Shown: positions 33,200 through 45,147 of the stretch, piece by piece
Layout of the letters: the number at the start of each line of letters is the position of its first letter
Position numbering within the stretch: the stretch's first letter is position 1
From: Ctenosaura bakeri
Taxonomy: Eukaryota; Chordata; Lepidosauria; Squamata; Iguanidae
Assembly: GCA_948474755.1 (NCBI GenBank)
Contig: CAOLHI010000487.1
Coordinates: 124,001-188,000, forward strand
Direction: 5' to 3'
DNA length: 64,000 nucleotides
Made by a program: the position numbers and the translations under genes
Notes under the pieces: generated by a model
Told to the model about the DNA's origin: nothing
What the model saw: the letters and a program-made list of their open reading frames with translations, nothing else
Databases searched by the model: none

Positions 33200-34010
33200 T
33201 TCTGGATAGCTGAATGAATGAAAAAACAATAAAATCCAAGACACTAATCTTTCATATTCTCCAACTATTCTGATTTGGCAATCCCAAAGAATCCTCTGCC
33301 ATCCTACTTTTTCAGCTACTTTTAAAATACAGTCCTCCCTCCACATTTGCAAGTTTGACCTTTGCAAATGTGATTATTCATGAAGTGTGTGCGTGTCTCC
33401 CCCCATTGTCCCCCTGTTCCCTTGCCTTTTGCCTAGGCACACCTGTCTTCTTTCTCTGTGCCTGGGAAAAAGGCAAAGAAAGAGAGGAGGACACATGTGT
33501 GTGCCTCCCCCCATTCCTTGCCTTTTGTTTGGGTGCACAGAAGAAAGAAAGGTACACCCAGGCAAAAGGCAGGCATTTGTGCCAGGACAAAAGGCAAAGG
33601 AAAGGGAGGGGGAGCCCTGAAAGGGAATGGAAGCGGAAGCACAGGAAGGAGTTATTTGTGGTTTTTCCACTTTCATGAGAGTTCAGTGCCCCAAACCCTC
33701 ACAAAAGTGGAAGGGCAACTGTATCCCCATTCCTCCCACTTTCCCCTCAGCTTATTTCAACTGTTGCAAGTAGAATTCAAAATGCAAAAGTTGGTTGCAC
33801 TCAATTAACTCAGAAAGGAGAAGAAGGGGGGGCAGAACCTTGTACTTCCCAGTAGGCTCAGGCAAAACCAAACTGCTGCAGCTTTTTCCAGTTTATGCAT
33901 TCTTCCTCATTAATACTTTTTTGCTATCTTGATGACACCCTGATATTGCTTGGCCAAAGGTATCCTAGTTTTCAACTGTGAAATGTTGGAGAGTATAATT
34001 TTTCAAGATG
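33200..34010. repeat. unclassified interspersed repeat, copy A
   Basis: Similar to 47,085-47,515 over ctgatttggca, ctttttcagctacttttaaa, gcactcaattaactcag, accaaactgctgcagctttt, cattcttcctcattaatact and ggccaaaggtatcc. Its family is unknown to me. A Tigger-like MITE interrupts it at 33,330. A third fragment (gagttggcagggaaaagtcc, cctctgtcattcgca) may be at 52,210-52,260. Confidence 0.7.
33330..33721. mobile_element. Tigger/pogo-like MITE inserted in repeat A
   Basis: Inverted ends CAGTCCTCCCTCCAC and (reverse) CAGTTGCCCTTCCAC, flanked by TA on both sides (33,328-33,329 and 33,722-33,723). The uninterrupted paralogue at about 47,217 reads ctgcttttaaaatgtccc across the same site. The inside has repeated ccttttgcctaggcacacct/ggcaaaaggcagg blocks in inverted arrangement. 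It has overlapping long frames on both strands but no transposase. Confidence 0.8.
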
Positions 34011-34039
34011 TCAGTGTAGTTGAATTCTATAATATGATT

Positions 34040-37000
34040 TCTCACAGCTTGGAAATCATAGAATTGTAGAGTTTGGAAGAGACCATAATGGCCATTGAGT
34101 CCAACCCCTTGCCATGCGGGAACTCACACTCAAAGCACCCCAAGCAAATGGCCATCCGGTCTCTGTTTAAAAACCTCCAAAGAAAGCGACTCAACCACAC
34201 TCCAAGGCAGCATATTCCTCTGTCAAATGGCTCTTACCATCAGGAAGTTCTTCCTGATGTTTAGGTGAAATCTCTTTTCCTGTAGTTTAAATCCATTGCT
34301 CTGTGTCCTAGTTTCTGAAGCAGCAGAAAACAAACTTGCTCCATCTTCAATGTGAAATCCCTTCAAATATTTAAGCATATCTATCAAGTCAGCTCTTAAC
34401 CTTCCTTTCATCAGGCTAAACATACCTAGCTTCCTAAGCAATTCCTCATAGGGTATGGTTTCCAGACCTTTTACCATTCCCCCCCCCACGGACATGTTCC
34501 AGCTTGTCAATATCCGTCTTGAATTGTGGCGCCCAGAATTGGACACAGTATTTCAGGTGAAGTCTATCAAAAGCAAAATAAAGTGGTATTATTACTTCTC
34601 TTGATCCTGACACTATACCCCTATCGATGCAGCCTAGAATTGCATTGGCTTTTTTAGCTGCTACATCACACTGTTGACTCATGTTCAGCTTATGGTCCAT
34701 GAAGACTTCTTGATCCCTTTCATACATAATATTTTCAAACCAGATATCACCCATCCTATATCTGTGCATTTCATTATTTCTTCCTAAATGTTGAACTCTG
34801 CATTTCTCTCTATTAAAATTCATTTTGTTAGTTTTGGCCCAGCTCTCTAATCTGTCAATTCATTTTGAATTCTCATCTTGTCTTCCAAGAGATTAGCTAT
34901 CCCTCCTAATTTGGTGTCACCTGCAAAATTTGATGAGCATGTCCTCTATTCCTTTGTCCAAGTCATTGATAAAGCTGTTGATTAGCACTGGGCCCAGGAC
35001 AGAACCCTGTGGCACCCCACTAGTTACTTCTTTCCAGGATGAATAGGAGCCATTGGTGAGCACCCTTTGTGTTCAGCTAGTCAGCTAAATCCACCTAATA
35101 GTAGCATTGTTTAACCCATATTTTAATACTTTGTTTGCAGGAATATCATGGGGGACCTTTACAAAGGCTTTACCGAAATGAAGATATACTACATCCACAG
35201 CATTCCCTTCATCCACCTAGCTTGTAACTCTATTAATAAAGAGAGAGAGAAGATTAGTCTGGCATGACTTGTTTTTGAGAAACCCATGTTGACTTTTAGT
35301 GATCACACCATTCCTTTCTAAGTGCTTACAGACTGTCTGTTTAAGGATCTGCTCTAGAACCTTTCCTGGTATTGATATCAGGCTGACTGGGTGGTAATTG
35401 TTTGGGTCTTCTTTTTTCGCCTTTTTGAAGATGGGGAGAACATTTGTCCTCCTCTAGTCTCCTGGGACTTCTCCTGATTTCTAGGAACTCTCAAGGATTA
35501 TTGCCAGTGGTTCTGAAATTACTTCTGTCAGTTCTTTTAATACCCTTGGATGTCGTTCATCTGGCCCTGGTGACCTGAATTCATTAAGAGTAGCCAGGTA
35601 TTCCTGTACTGCCTCTTTCCCTATTCTGAGCTGCATTTCCCCTATAACATCGTCTGTTCCATTTTCTCCAGGCTGAACACTATTGTTCTTTTCAGAGAAG
35701 ACTGAGACAAAGAAGCTGTTGTGTAGTTCTGCTTTTTCTCTATCCCGTTACCACTTCTCCATCTTCTCACAGTGGCCCTACCATCTCCTTCTTTTTCCTT
35801 TTGCTGCAGACACAACCAAAACCCCCCTTTTTATTGTTTTTAACGTCTCTAGCAAGCCTGAGCCCATTTTGCGCTTTAGATTTTCTGACTTTTTCCTTAC
35901 ATGTGCTGGCTATTTGTTTGAATTCCTCTTTGGTGATTTCCCCCTTTTTCCATTATTTGTACATGGCCCTTTTAAATCTTAGTTCATTTGAAAGTTCTTT
36001 AGACATCCATCCTGGTTTCTTTAGACATCTCCCATTTTTTCTCCTCAACTGAGTTGTTTGAAACTGTGCCTTCAATATCTCACTTTTAAAAAATTCCCGT
36101 CCATCATAAACTCCTTTCTCTTTTAGTATGCATGACCATGGGATGGCACTTAATATATCCCTGAGTTTACTGAAATCTGCTTTCTTAAAGTCAAGAATAT
36201 GAGTCTTGCTAAGCTTGCTTCCCCTTTCCACTGAATGACAAATTCCAATAGAGCATGGTCACTCCCACCCAAGGATCCTGCCACTTCCACCCCATTAACT
36301 TGGTTAGGATCAGATCTAAAATAGCTGTTCCCCTTGTTGCCTTTTCCACCTTCTGGACAATAAAATTGTCTGCAAAGCAGGTAAGGAATTTATTGGACCT
36401 GATATTCTTGGCAGAATTTGACTTTCAACAAATATCAGGATAATTGAAATCTTCCATTATTACTCTCTTTTTTCTTAATGTGTGGTCATCTGATTTAAGA
36501 AGGCCTAATGTAAGTCCTAAGTCTGGTTTGGGGGGTCTGTAGAAGATCCTCAAAATGACATTCCTATTTTTTCTCTCCCCCTTAATTTTTACTCAGATGC
36601 TTTCAACTTGGCTTCCAGGATTTAAGTCATGGATCTCTTCAATGGTGTAAACATCCTTGACATATAATGCTACTCCTCCTCCCTTCCTGTTTGGTTTATT
36701 TCTCTAAAATAGTACCCCTCTATTACTACATTCCAAACCCACTAGATTTCAGTGATGCCTGTTATATCATATATGCTTTGCTGTGTTAAGAGTTCAACTT
36801 CGTCTTGTTTATTTCCCATGCTCTGTGCATTAGTATAGAGGTATCTAAGACCATAGCTCATTCCTCCTAGTTGCTTATTTAAGGTTTTTCTCCTCCTATG
36901 GTTGGGCTGTTGTATTATTTACTCAGTACCCTCAATAACATTCGGATTATTGTTTCTAGCACTTGATGAACTTCTGCGCTCAAGAATACTGTCACTCTCC

Positions 37001-38130
37001 CCCACATAACTCAGTTTAAAGCCCTCCTGATCAGGTTTGTGAGTCTCTTAGCAAAAATGTTCCTGCCAATGGCTGTGAGATGCAATCCATCACTTGTCAG
37101 TAGTCCATCTTCATGAAACTGCAGACCATGATCCAAGAAGCCAAACTGTTCCTGGCAGCACCATCTGAGGAGTTAAGTTGTTCATCTCCACTATTGTTCT
37201 CTCCCTTTCTGGTCTGTGTCCTTTAACTGGGAGGATAGATGAAATAAACTGTGCATCAAGTTCCTTCAGCTTCCTACCCAGAGCCTCATAATCCTTTATA
37301 ATATGCTGAAAGCTATGCCTTGCCATATCATTGGTTCCCACATGGACCAAAAGGAAGGAGTAATGGTCAGTGGGCTTCAGAAGTCTTGCAAGTCTCTCTG
37401 TGACATTACTGATTTTTGCTCTAGAGAGACAGCACACATCTTGAGTCATCTTGTCAGGCTTACAAAAGACTGCTTCTATTCCCTTCAGAAGGGAGTCCCT
37501 TACCACCAGCAGCTGTTTCGTCTGAGGACTGGCAGGGAGGAGCCATTTCATGTGCTGAATTTTCCAAGGATACCTGTCTGTTCACTGAGGACTGGCACTG
37601 CTGCTCTTGTTGCTGTTCCTCATCATCTCTGATAAGAGAAAGAGCTTCAAATTGATTCTGTAGCTCCAAACTTACTGAATGATCCCTGGTCTTTCTACTT
37701 CTATGTGTCACATTCTTCCAAATGTCTACCTCTTGTGTTTGGGAACTGACTTCCTGCTCAGAGATATCACCTGTATGTTCCTCTTTCAGAACAGTCTGTT
37801 CTGCTCTATCCAAGAAAACCTCATACTCCCTAATATGTTGAAGAGTAGACATACAGACCTCTAGTTGCTGGACCTTCTTCTCCAAGAGGGCCACCAACTT
37901 GCACTTGCTGAAGGTATAGCCACCCACCTCCTCTGGCAAGAAAGCAAATATACCATAGATATTGCAGGTGACCACAGCAGCTCCCTCATATTCCATATTG
38001 AGCAGTCTTAAGTAGGCACTGAAACAGAAATCTGGGCCTTCTCCTCAAAACTCTCCTGCCAATTGCCCACAGCCAATACTGTTTGGTGTTCCCTGTTCAC
38101 AGAGCTCCTGTTCAACTTTTATAATATAAC
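34040..38130 (-). pseudogene. CR1 LINE, nearly full length, inactivated
   Basis: A minus-strand CR1 retrotransposon. ORF1 (about 37,996-37,111) has an N-terminal region with Cys residues and a leucine-rich coiled-coil-like stretch. It then has an esterase-like (SGNH) domain with LLVHVGTNDMARHSF; the expected GDS nucleophile motif reads VRDSLL. A frameshift separates these halves. ORF2 covers about 37,000-34,100. It contains the endonuclease/RT linker KPGWMSKELSNELRFKRAMYK (around 35,960-36,020). The RT motifs are KAFVKVPHDI (about 35,160) and [12 protein letters not shown] (about 35,000). The RT catalytic FADD motif reads FAGDTKLGG (about 34,905), so a metal-binding Asp is lost. The C-terminal thumb region follows (34,823-34,223, DHKLNMSQQCDVAAKKANAI). 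The 3' end near 34,045 has the CR1-type atcatagaattgtagagttt. Stops and frameshifts make it inactive. Confidence 0.92.
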
Positions 38131-38139
38131 TGTGCACAT

Positions 38140-38525
38140 CACAAGATGTATGCCACTGGCAACAGTTATATAGAAATAGTGGCTGCTAGCTCCACCCACA
38201 AGCAAGTCAGTGACTCAGCAGAAACCTCACCCCCTTAAACCACATGCTCAGACAGAGCAAATGGCCAGAAAGCACATCCACACAAGTCTTTGAAAACACA
38301 CAGTCAAGGATGTCCTCCTAGACACAGCTCACTTTCTTCTCTCTCCTCAGGGATTGAGCTTGAAAGCCACTGGCAGCAGGTATATACAGCCAGTGACTGC
38401 TAGCAACACCCCCAAGCAAGTCAGTGACTCAGCAGAAGTCCTATCCCCTTTAGACCATGTGCTCAGGGAGAGCACATGGCCAGAAACAAACACACCTACA
38501 CAAGCCTTTAAAAAGACATGTTACA
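38140..38525 (-). repeat. two 214-bp tandem units upstream of the CR1
   Basis: Units beginning at 38,152 and 38,366 share gccactggca, agcaagtcagtgactcagca, gctcag, gagca and catggccagaaa at the same spacing. On the minus strand they lie immediately 5' of the CR1 body, where a promoter/5'UTR would be. They are diverged from each other by small changes. Tandem 5' monomers are known in some mammalian L1 families. Whether this is normal for this CR1 family cannot be told from one copy. Confidence 0.7.
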
Positions 38526-38912
38526 TTTTGGACTTCAGCTTTCCAGATTTCCCTGTTAACACCCATGTTCATCAGTGAAGACACTGATCAATTCTTTCCC
38601 AACAGGATTCAGTGTTGCTGAATGCCTCTTTTAATCCCATCATTTGAGTGTAAAATTTCCAACTAATCACATGCTTATGTTATCAGTTATTTTGAGGCCA
38701 GATTTTTCAAGCTATTTAAAGAATACTGGTAGATTTAGGTCAAAAGTTTTTTGCTGAATTGATAAATGGTACTCCATTTCTCTACTAACCCAGTTAATAC
38801 TAAGCCCCCTTTTTCCAGTGTTTATCCAGTGGAAATGTCATTTTGCTTTTTTTTTTTTTTAATTAAGTCAGCCATGTTGATTACAAATGATAAGTCTATT
38901 TTTGTCTACAAC
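38526..38912. other. unique sequence
   Basis: No feature was recognised beyond a T-run near 38,848. Confidence 0.4.
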
Positions 38913-38990
38913 AGTGTTACCAAACCTTTGGTCCTGCAGATGTTTTGGACTTCAGCTCCCAGAATCATTGTCATTGGCTTAGGTTTGCTA
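38913..38990. repeat. half of an inverted-repeat MITE
   Basis: gttaccaaacctttggtcct and gatgttttggacttcagctc match one arm of the 4,649/56,640 family. The second arm is missing. Confidence 0.5.
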
Positions 38991-40711
38991 GATATCAGGA
39001 CCTGGCCCCAAGGCTCCAGTTTTCATTGGGTCACCTCCAGGTGGAAGATGAAGATACAAATTCTCCAGTTTTGATGAATTCATCTCCAATCAAGAGGAAA
39101 GGGTTGAGTGCAAATCTCCAGTTCAGCTGGCACAGCAGCAACTTGCTACAATTTGCAAGGATTAGTTGATTTATTACTACAAATTGCAGAGACTCTCCAG
39201 GGAAGGTTATGTATTTATTTAGCTTCATCCAGCCCTCCCAGTCATGGGAGCACCAGGGCTTACCCTTCACTCTGCTCTGCATCCATCTTCTGGCGAGAAG
39301 CAAGTAGACTAGATTAAATTTTCCTTGCCCCATTTCTCTAAATAAATGAAAAGGAATAATCTCCCCATTTTTGTCTTGACCAGGGAACAGGCATTCTACC
39401 TAAGATTTCTGTCTTAATTTCTAAACAGGAAAACAGAATATGTGTGTCTGTGTGTGTCTTTGAATGACAAATTGTAAGCCACTGTGGTTGGTACTTAATG
39501 TATAATGCTGTGCAGGGCATTCCCTCCTGAAGAACTGCATATAGCTTGCAGGTCACACTCCTGCATTAGACCTCCTTGGTAATGACCCCACTTGGAGAAG
39601 GGAAAATTTTCAAGCCCTTTTACTTTATTTATCCAGACATCTTTAATTTTTAGGTATAATCCTTTGCTAACTGTTTCTTGTTTTCTTGGCTTTCTTCCTC
39701 CATGCTTGATGTCTTGTGATCTCTGAAAAATTTCACAGAGGATATGTTTTTAATGTATTGTATGATGTTCTTGAAGCACTAAGCTGCCTTGTGCTCCCTG
39801 GGGAACACAAGGGGAAAAAGAAGGTGAGGTACAAGGTTTTAAAAAGACCTACTTATCTAGATATGGCTGGGGCACACCTTTGGAGCTAAGCTACCTGTCT
39901 GCTTGTTTTTCCTGTGGCTAGTATCCCCTCACCAAGCTCAGATATTTAATGAATTGTAATATGGAAAGAGCGATAGGATCTTTCTTTTGTCACGTAGCAG
40001 CAGAATCTGTGACTACCTGCATATGATTTACAGCTATAGGAACAGTAGTTCAAGGTAGTAGTTACTTTATGTGTGAAACATGACAAACATGAGACAGTGC
40101 GAGATTTGATATGCCACTCTTGCTCTTGACAAGGAGAAACTCTCATGTCAGCCTCAGATATTTCATAATACAGCATGTTGCAAATTATGGTACCAATACA
40201 GAATGGTTTTGCAGTCTTTCAGAGCCAGGATGCAGCTCCAAATCAAAACCCAGGAAGTTATTTTTTAGAACTAATATAATGACATGCAATAGAAGCCAAC
40301 TATAACTGAACAGTAATGGCATGATAACTAGGTGGCAAGGAAAAGAGGAAGTCCAATGTGGAAGCTAAGAAATCTATCTTGTGATCTTTGTTCTTGTTTT
40401 TGTATCTCCATTAAAAGACAGCAGGTACTTACAAGCTTTTAAAAACATTTTAGTGTAAATGTCCTAATGTTATTCTAATATGTATTTTGGAATTTTTCTT
40501 TTAGCCAACACAGTTCCTTTTTGGTTTTTTTGTCTCACAGTTTTCTCTCTTGAACATATGATTTTTGTAGGCTGAACGGTATTTTTAAAATGCTGAGAAT
40601 ACCTGGAGATTTTCATTCAGGAAGCCATTCTGTAATGAAGATTTTTGTTCCTGATTTACCTCTCAGGAGGTTACATCTCATGGATTTAACACTACCTGTG
40701 TGCAAGTGTGA
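38991..40711. other. repeat-poor sequence
   Basis: No recognised repeat. The open frames at 38,945-39,333, 39,338-39,556 and 39,946-40,305 are short and overlap across strands. Confidence 0.35.
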
Positions 40712-40910
40712 GCCAATGTGGTGACTAGGACTTTAGGAGATCAGGGTATGAAGCCCAGCTCAGCCATGGAAACCCACTGGATGATCTTGGGCTATTCATA
40801 CTCTCTCAGCTTCAGAGTAAGGCAAGGGCAAACCTCCTCTGAATAAATTTTGCCAAGAAGCCTTAGGGCCACTATAAGTAAAAAATGACTTGAAGGTGGA
40901 CAAGAATCAT
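40712..40910 (+). repeat. Sauria-type tRNA SINE
   Basis: Starts gagccaatgtggtgactagg. It has ggaaacccactggatgatct, caaacctcctctgaataaat and ends gacttgaaggtggacaagaa. Confidence 0.85.
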
Positions 40911-40985
40911 GTACAAGTGAAAAATCAGATTCCTTCTACTTCTCAAGGTGACCAGGTCAATTGTCACACACAAGTTCATCTAAGA

Positions 40986-42521
40986 CAGTGGTTCTCAACC
41001 TTCCTAATGCCGCGACCCTTTAATACAGTTCCTCATGTTGTGGTGACCTCCAACCATAAAATTATTTTCGTTGCTACTTCATAACTGTAATTTTGCTACT
41101 GTTATGAATCGTAATGTAAATATCTGATATTTAGTCCACCATAAATGATATAAAGTTTGAAGATTTGGTTTCACTGCATTCAGACTGAATTAAATCCAAA
41201 AATAAATCTGGCATGGGAATAACACTAGATTTTGTAGGCTTATTCCTTACAATTGATGCAACATTCTTGTTTTTATCAATATCTGAAGTGGCACTCTCCT
41301 GACTGTCCAGTCCCAGAGTTACCAACACCTTTTTCAGCAAATTTTTAAAAGAATCTGAGGAAAATAATCTCACTTTATTATTATCTTCTGTATCCTCCTC
41401 CTCGGATATAGAACCATCTGATTTAGAGTCATTATCCCCATGAAGATCTGCCAAATCTGGATCCTCACCACTTTCAGATTCAGTGTGGATTTGTTCAGAG
41501 TGTGACAAAGCAGATTCCTCGACTTTGGACCTACAGGTAGACTTTTTTGGTAAACACATACCAGCATCATTTGATTCAACTTGAATAACTTTTGTATCAT
41601 CAGGAAAATCACGTGAAAATGAAGAATTCATTGAAGTAGTTTGTTGACTGCTTAATAATGACATTACATTCAAATTCAATGAATTGTCCAACTTGCAATA
41701 CATTTTTTAAACTGGTTATGTATTTTGTGAAATCATTTCACTCATATTGTTTGCCTATTAACAGGCACCCCCATTTCTTCAGCCATCATTTGTCTTATCA
41801 CCTCCCTACTACACCCAGACATGTTCCCCTGGGAAGACATGGAGGACATAGGAGGTTCAAATCTTACTTCTTTACCTTCCATAGGCATTGCAGTTTGACT
41901 CCTAGTGAATAATGACACCATACACAATGCTAAATTGCCCTGTGCTACTGTATTTGCTAATACCGAAGGGCAAGGAACTGCTGATGGAGAGGCGGCCGTT
42001 TCTCCTGGCAGAGGCTGCCACATGCTTGAGTGTGATTGATTGTGTTGCTGGCGAGCTTGGATTGGTCAGGAGAGCTCTTTCCTCTCCTAGCCCCCTCCCT
42101 TGCTTTCTGAACACGGCCTCTTTTCAACATGGCGACCGGAAGTTAAAGGAGCGGTTGGGAGCCCTTCCCCACCCTCAACAGACTTAACTGCATTACCAGG
42201 TAATTTTCCTTTCACCTTCTTTTTAATTCTTGCCTTCTCAGACTTCCCTATACTAGATGTTTTTAGCTTTGTTTGAGCCTCGGAGTGGCTGGTCGGAGAT
42301 TCCCAACTCACTCTTGCTCGATGCCAAGAACATTTTCTTTAGTGAGGTACTTCAAAGGAGGCAGGAGGACGTGAGCGCGTGGCTCGCACTTGCGCACCGC
42401 CGCCGAGGAGGGAATGGAGCCTAAGACCATCGGAAATACGTATTTTCCGATGGTCTTAGGCGACCCCTGTGAAAGGGTCATTCGACCCCCAAAGGGTCGA
42501 CCCACAGGTTGAGAACCGCTG
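40986..42521 (+). mobile_element. SPIN-ended hAT element carrying DIRS-like cargo
   Basis: SPIN 5' end (cagtggttctcaaccttcct through gaatcgtaatgtaaatatct, to about 41,128). SPIN 3' end with its hairpin (cctaagaccatcggaaatac facing attttccgatggtcttagg, 42,418-42,459) and gggtcattcgacccccaaag, ending at 42,521. An exact 8-bp duplication ATCTAAGA flanks it (40,978-40,985 and 42,522-42,529), so the whole 1,536 bp moved or was enlarged as one unit. The usual SPIN filler is replaced by about 1.28 kb of gag-like sequence. No hAT transposase is present. Confidence 0.93.
41131..42350 (-). pseudogene. DIRS-like gag fragment inside a SPIN element
   Basis: Three minus-strand pieces in different frames (42,311-42,087; 42,023-41,742; 41,703-41,131) look like one broken protein. 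The last, 190 residues, has an acidic region (ESGEDPDLADLHGDNDSKS, EEEDTEDNN). It then has FKNLLKKVLVTLGL and IPMPDLFLDLIQSE, which resembles the conserved stretch of vertebrate DIRS1-type gag and of LAP2-alpha, a host protein thought to derive from it. The reading frame stops at about 41,132, only a few bases from the SPIN left section. The upstream pieces contain SGCSREVIRQMMAEEMGVPV and basic, proline-rich segments. The similarity is by eye and moderate. It could instead be a host-gene-derived copy. It is frameshifted and so not functional as it stands. Confidence 0.55.
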
Positions 42522-42529
42522 ATCTAAGA

Positions 42530-43467
42530 TTTAGCTGTTGAAAAGGGTCATCCAGTAAAGCAGTGAAACTATGGTAATAGGATCAACTGGAGAGATTGAT
42601 GTCCTGGTTTTGTATTTGCAAGAGAAGACAACAGAACTTTACAAGCTTTTAAAAACACTCTAGAGCAAATGTATATACTTCCCATGTGAATTAACACATT
42701 CATTTCCCTACTCTAGTCAGTAAAAATTCACCTTATGTCCCAGAGGATCAGAATTAGGTTAAAACACTTTTCTAATTTCTGAAAGAAGTATTTCAAAAGT
42801 GTGAGATAATTGAGAATGAAGATACTGAAAATTACACCAAAGTCAAAAGAAATGCAGGTTGTGAAAAATAAGTACATACGGCTTTTCTTTTTTACAATGT
42901 GTTTTGTCAGAGCAGCTTCTAGCTAGAACCTTTTCAGGCTCAATATGCAAAGGGAATTTTATTGTCTAGCTGGGCATACAAAACTCTGTGAAATTGTACT
43001 TTGAAAGCAAACCAAGGTCCATATGAAAAGCATTACTTTCTTTTTTTTAAAAAATCTTTTATATCTATTTTTCTCAAATGCAAGACTGCAGTGATGTCTT
43101 TGAATTCTGAGAGCTTCCCTTCATACTGAAGTTAGGTGTAACCTTGGGAGTCCTGCAGGTTAGTTCTTGCAGACTTTTTTTAAAAAAATAATTAGTTTAG
43201 TAATTACAGTTCTTTGATTCTAATTAGGTTATTTACCTTCTCCTGAATTACAGAGGTGTTAGAACTGGTTCTGACAAAGTCCCTGGAATCAGAGATTGCT
43301 TCACTTGTGGGTAGGGTGGCCACCTTTTTTTCTGGAGGTAGTCTTTTGTATCTTTTTAACAGGCAGGTGAGACACAAAAGTTCTTTGTTAAATCCTGACC
43401 TGCTCTCAGGATGCTATGGTAGACCCAGGCCCTCTGCCAGGAAAAAGAAGAAAAGGAATATTTACTT
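42530..43467. other. unique sequence
   Basis: No recognised feature. Confidence 0.4.
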
Positions 43468-43485
43468 GTTGAGAAACATATTATT

Positions 43486-44487
43486 TATTTTTTAAATAAT
43501 TTTTATTAAAAGTTTGATATTGAAAATACCGCCCCCCTTCCAGGCTTGAAGTTTCCAGTTGAAATTACTTATTTCCATTATATACAAGCATAATTTCCAT
43601 TTTACAGAGAAAAGAACGATTACATTGTTTCTTCTTTGATTTCTTGTATATTTATATCCTTACCCAATCCAATACTCCTTTCCATTCTTTTTCAAAGTTC
43701 TGGATAGATTTGTTCTTCAAAGAAAATGCTAATCTTTCCATCTCTATCATATCCAGAACTTTTAACTTCCACTCTTCTATGTCAATATATTTCTTTTCTT
43801 TCCAATGTTGCGCATTTGTCAGTCTTGCCGCAGTTATTAAATATAATAATACCTTCTGATGACTTCTTATTTCCCTTTGTTGTCCTAGCATATTTAACAG
43901 ATAAAGCTCAGGTTTCATTTCAAAATTCAGCTTACAAATTCTTTGAATTTCATCATGTACCCCCTTCCAATTTTTCTTTTTTTTTTTTTTTATGCTATCT
44001 TACATGTCCACCACATATGAAAAAAGACCCCATCTTTTCATCACATTTCCAACAATTTGAATTCCCATTTTTTGTTATTTTTTTTTTTTGTAGTCTTTCT
44101 GGGGTAACGAACCATCTATAAAACATTTTATAAAATTTTTCTCTTAAGTTTAAATTTAATGTAAATTTTATATCTATTTTCCACACTCTCCCCCAAGTTT
44201 CTAGTTCAATTGAATGTCTCAAGTTCTGTGCCCATCTAATCATTGTATCTTTAACAACTTCTGATTCCATTTCTCTTTTCAACAATAATTTATAAAATTT
44301 AGAAATTCTTTTCTTTTGGTTTCCTTTCATCAGTAAATCTAGCTCATTCTCTTTTCTCTCAAATCCATATAATTTTTGGTCCATTCTAAATCTTTCTCTG
44401 AGTTGTCTCCATGGAAACCAATTTAGTTTGTGTCCTTCAGCTTTTAATTCTTCTTCTGTACCGCATTCTTGCTTTATCGCCCTCCCA
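43486..44487 (-). pseudogene. 5'-truncated L1 LINE, ORF2 C-terminus
   Basis: Minus-strand residues KIDIKFTLNLNLREKFYKMF, then FVTPERLQ and the CCHC-like NCWKCDEKMGSFF (43,995-44,384) mark the C-terminal end of L1 ORF2. A frameshift follows, then PELYLLNMLGQ and LLYLITAARLTNAQ (43,652-43,918). The A-rich 3' tail is at 43,486-43,510 (T-rich on plus). The flanks GTTGAGAAACATATTATT (43,468-43,485) and GTTGAGAAATATATTATT (44,488-44,505) are an 18-bp target duplication with one mismatch. About 1 kb of a 5-6 kb element remains. Confidence 0.9.
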
Positions 44488-44505
44488 GTTGAGAAATATA
44501 TTATT

Positions 44506-45143
44506 AAGGATCATGGGAGAGCTACAATGTGGTGATACCGAGAAAATATATATTAGGGTGGGTGAGGCTCACAGAAGGATTGGAGTTGTTTTCAAAGAAG
44601 TACCCATGTTCATCTCTTGCAGCATAAAAGGAAGGAAGGAATGTAGCAGCACTTTTAAGACTTTAAGTTTTTACTTTAGAATTAGCTATAAACCCACTTC
44701 TTCAGATACGGTACAGAGTGATACCAAGGCCTCAAGATATAAAGCACATTTATACAGTTGTGGGAGTAGGATGGAAAGTAATAAGATCCAGAAACATGCA
44801 AATTGTGACTCTTGCCCTAAATTTGCAAAGGGCTGGGTGAGGAGATACAGGTCTTTCAAATCTTTATTGTGGTTAGTGTTGATATGTGAAGGCAATAAAT
44901 CTGCTTATCAAGGGCAGTTTGCTTGGAGGAAGGACTGAAGTAGATTTCCTGAGGTAGACAGAGCTTTTCCACATATTAGATTTCTGCAGAGATATCACAG
45001 TGTATTTCATGTTAACACTCAGGGACCTGGCAACCATTTTCAGAGTAAAGGTGGTGGTGGGGTCAACACTGACAGACTGCTATTAAAGGTATATCTCAGA
45101 TAACAAAGTAGAGATGTATTCTTGGGCGTTAACAGAACATTTG
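44506..45143. other. unique sequence with a SINE-like fragment
   Basis: 44,625-44,720 contains gtagcagcacttttaagact and cccacttcttcagatac. This resembles a common vertebrate repeat with 'cacttcttcagatgc', as at 55,316. The rest is unrecognised. Confidence 0.4.
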
Positions 45144-45147
45144 GTAC

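Noticed and set aside
33355..33808. A cluster of overlapping frames of 70-116 codons.
   Set aside because: They lie in the Tigger-like MITE with internal inverted repeats. They mirror each other across strands and carry no transposase motifs.
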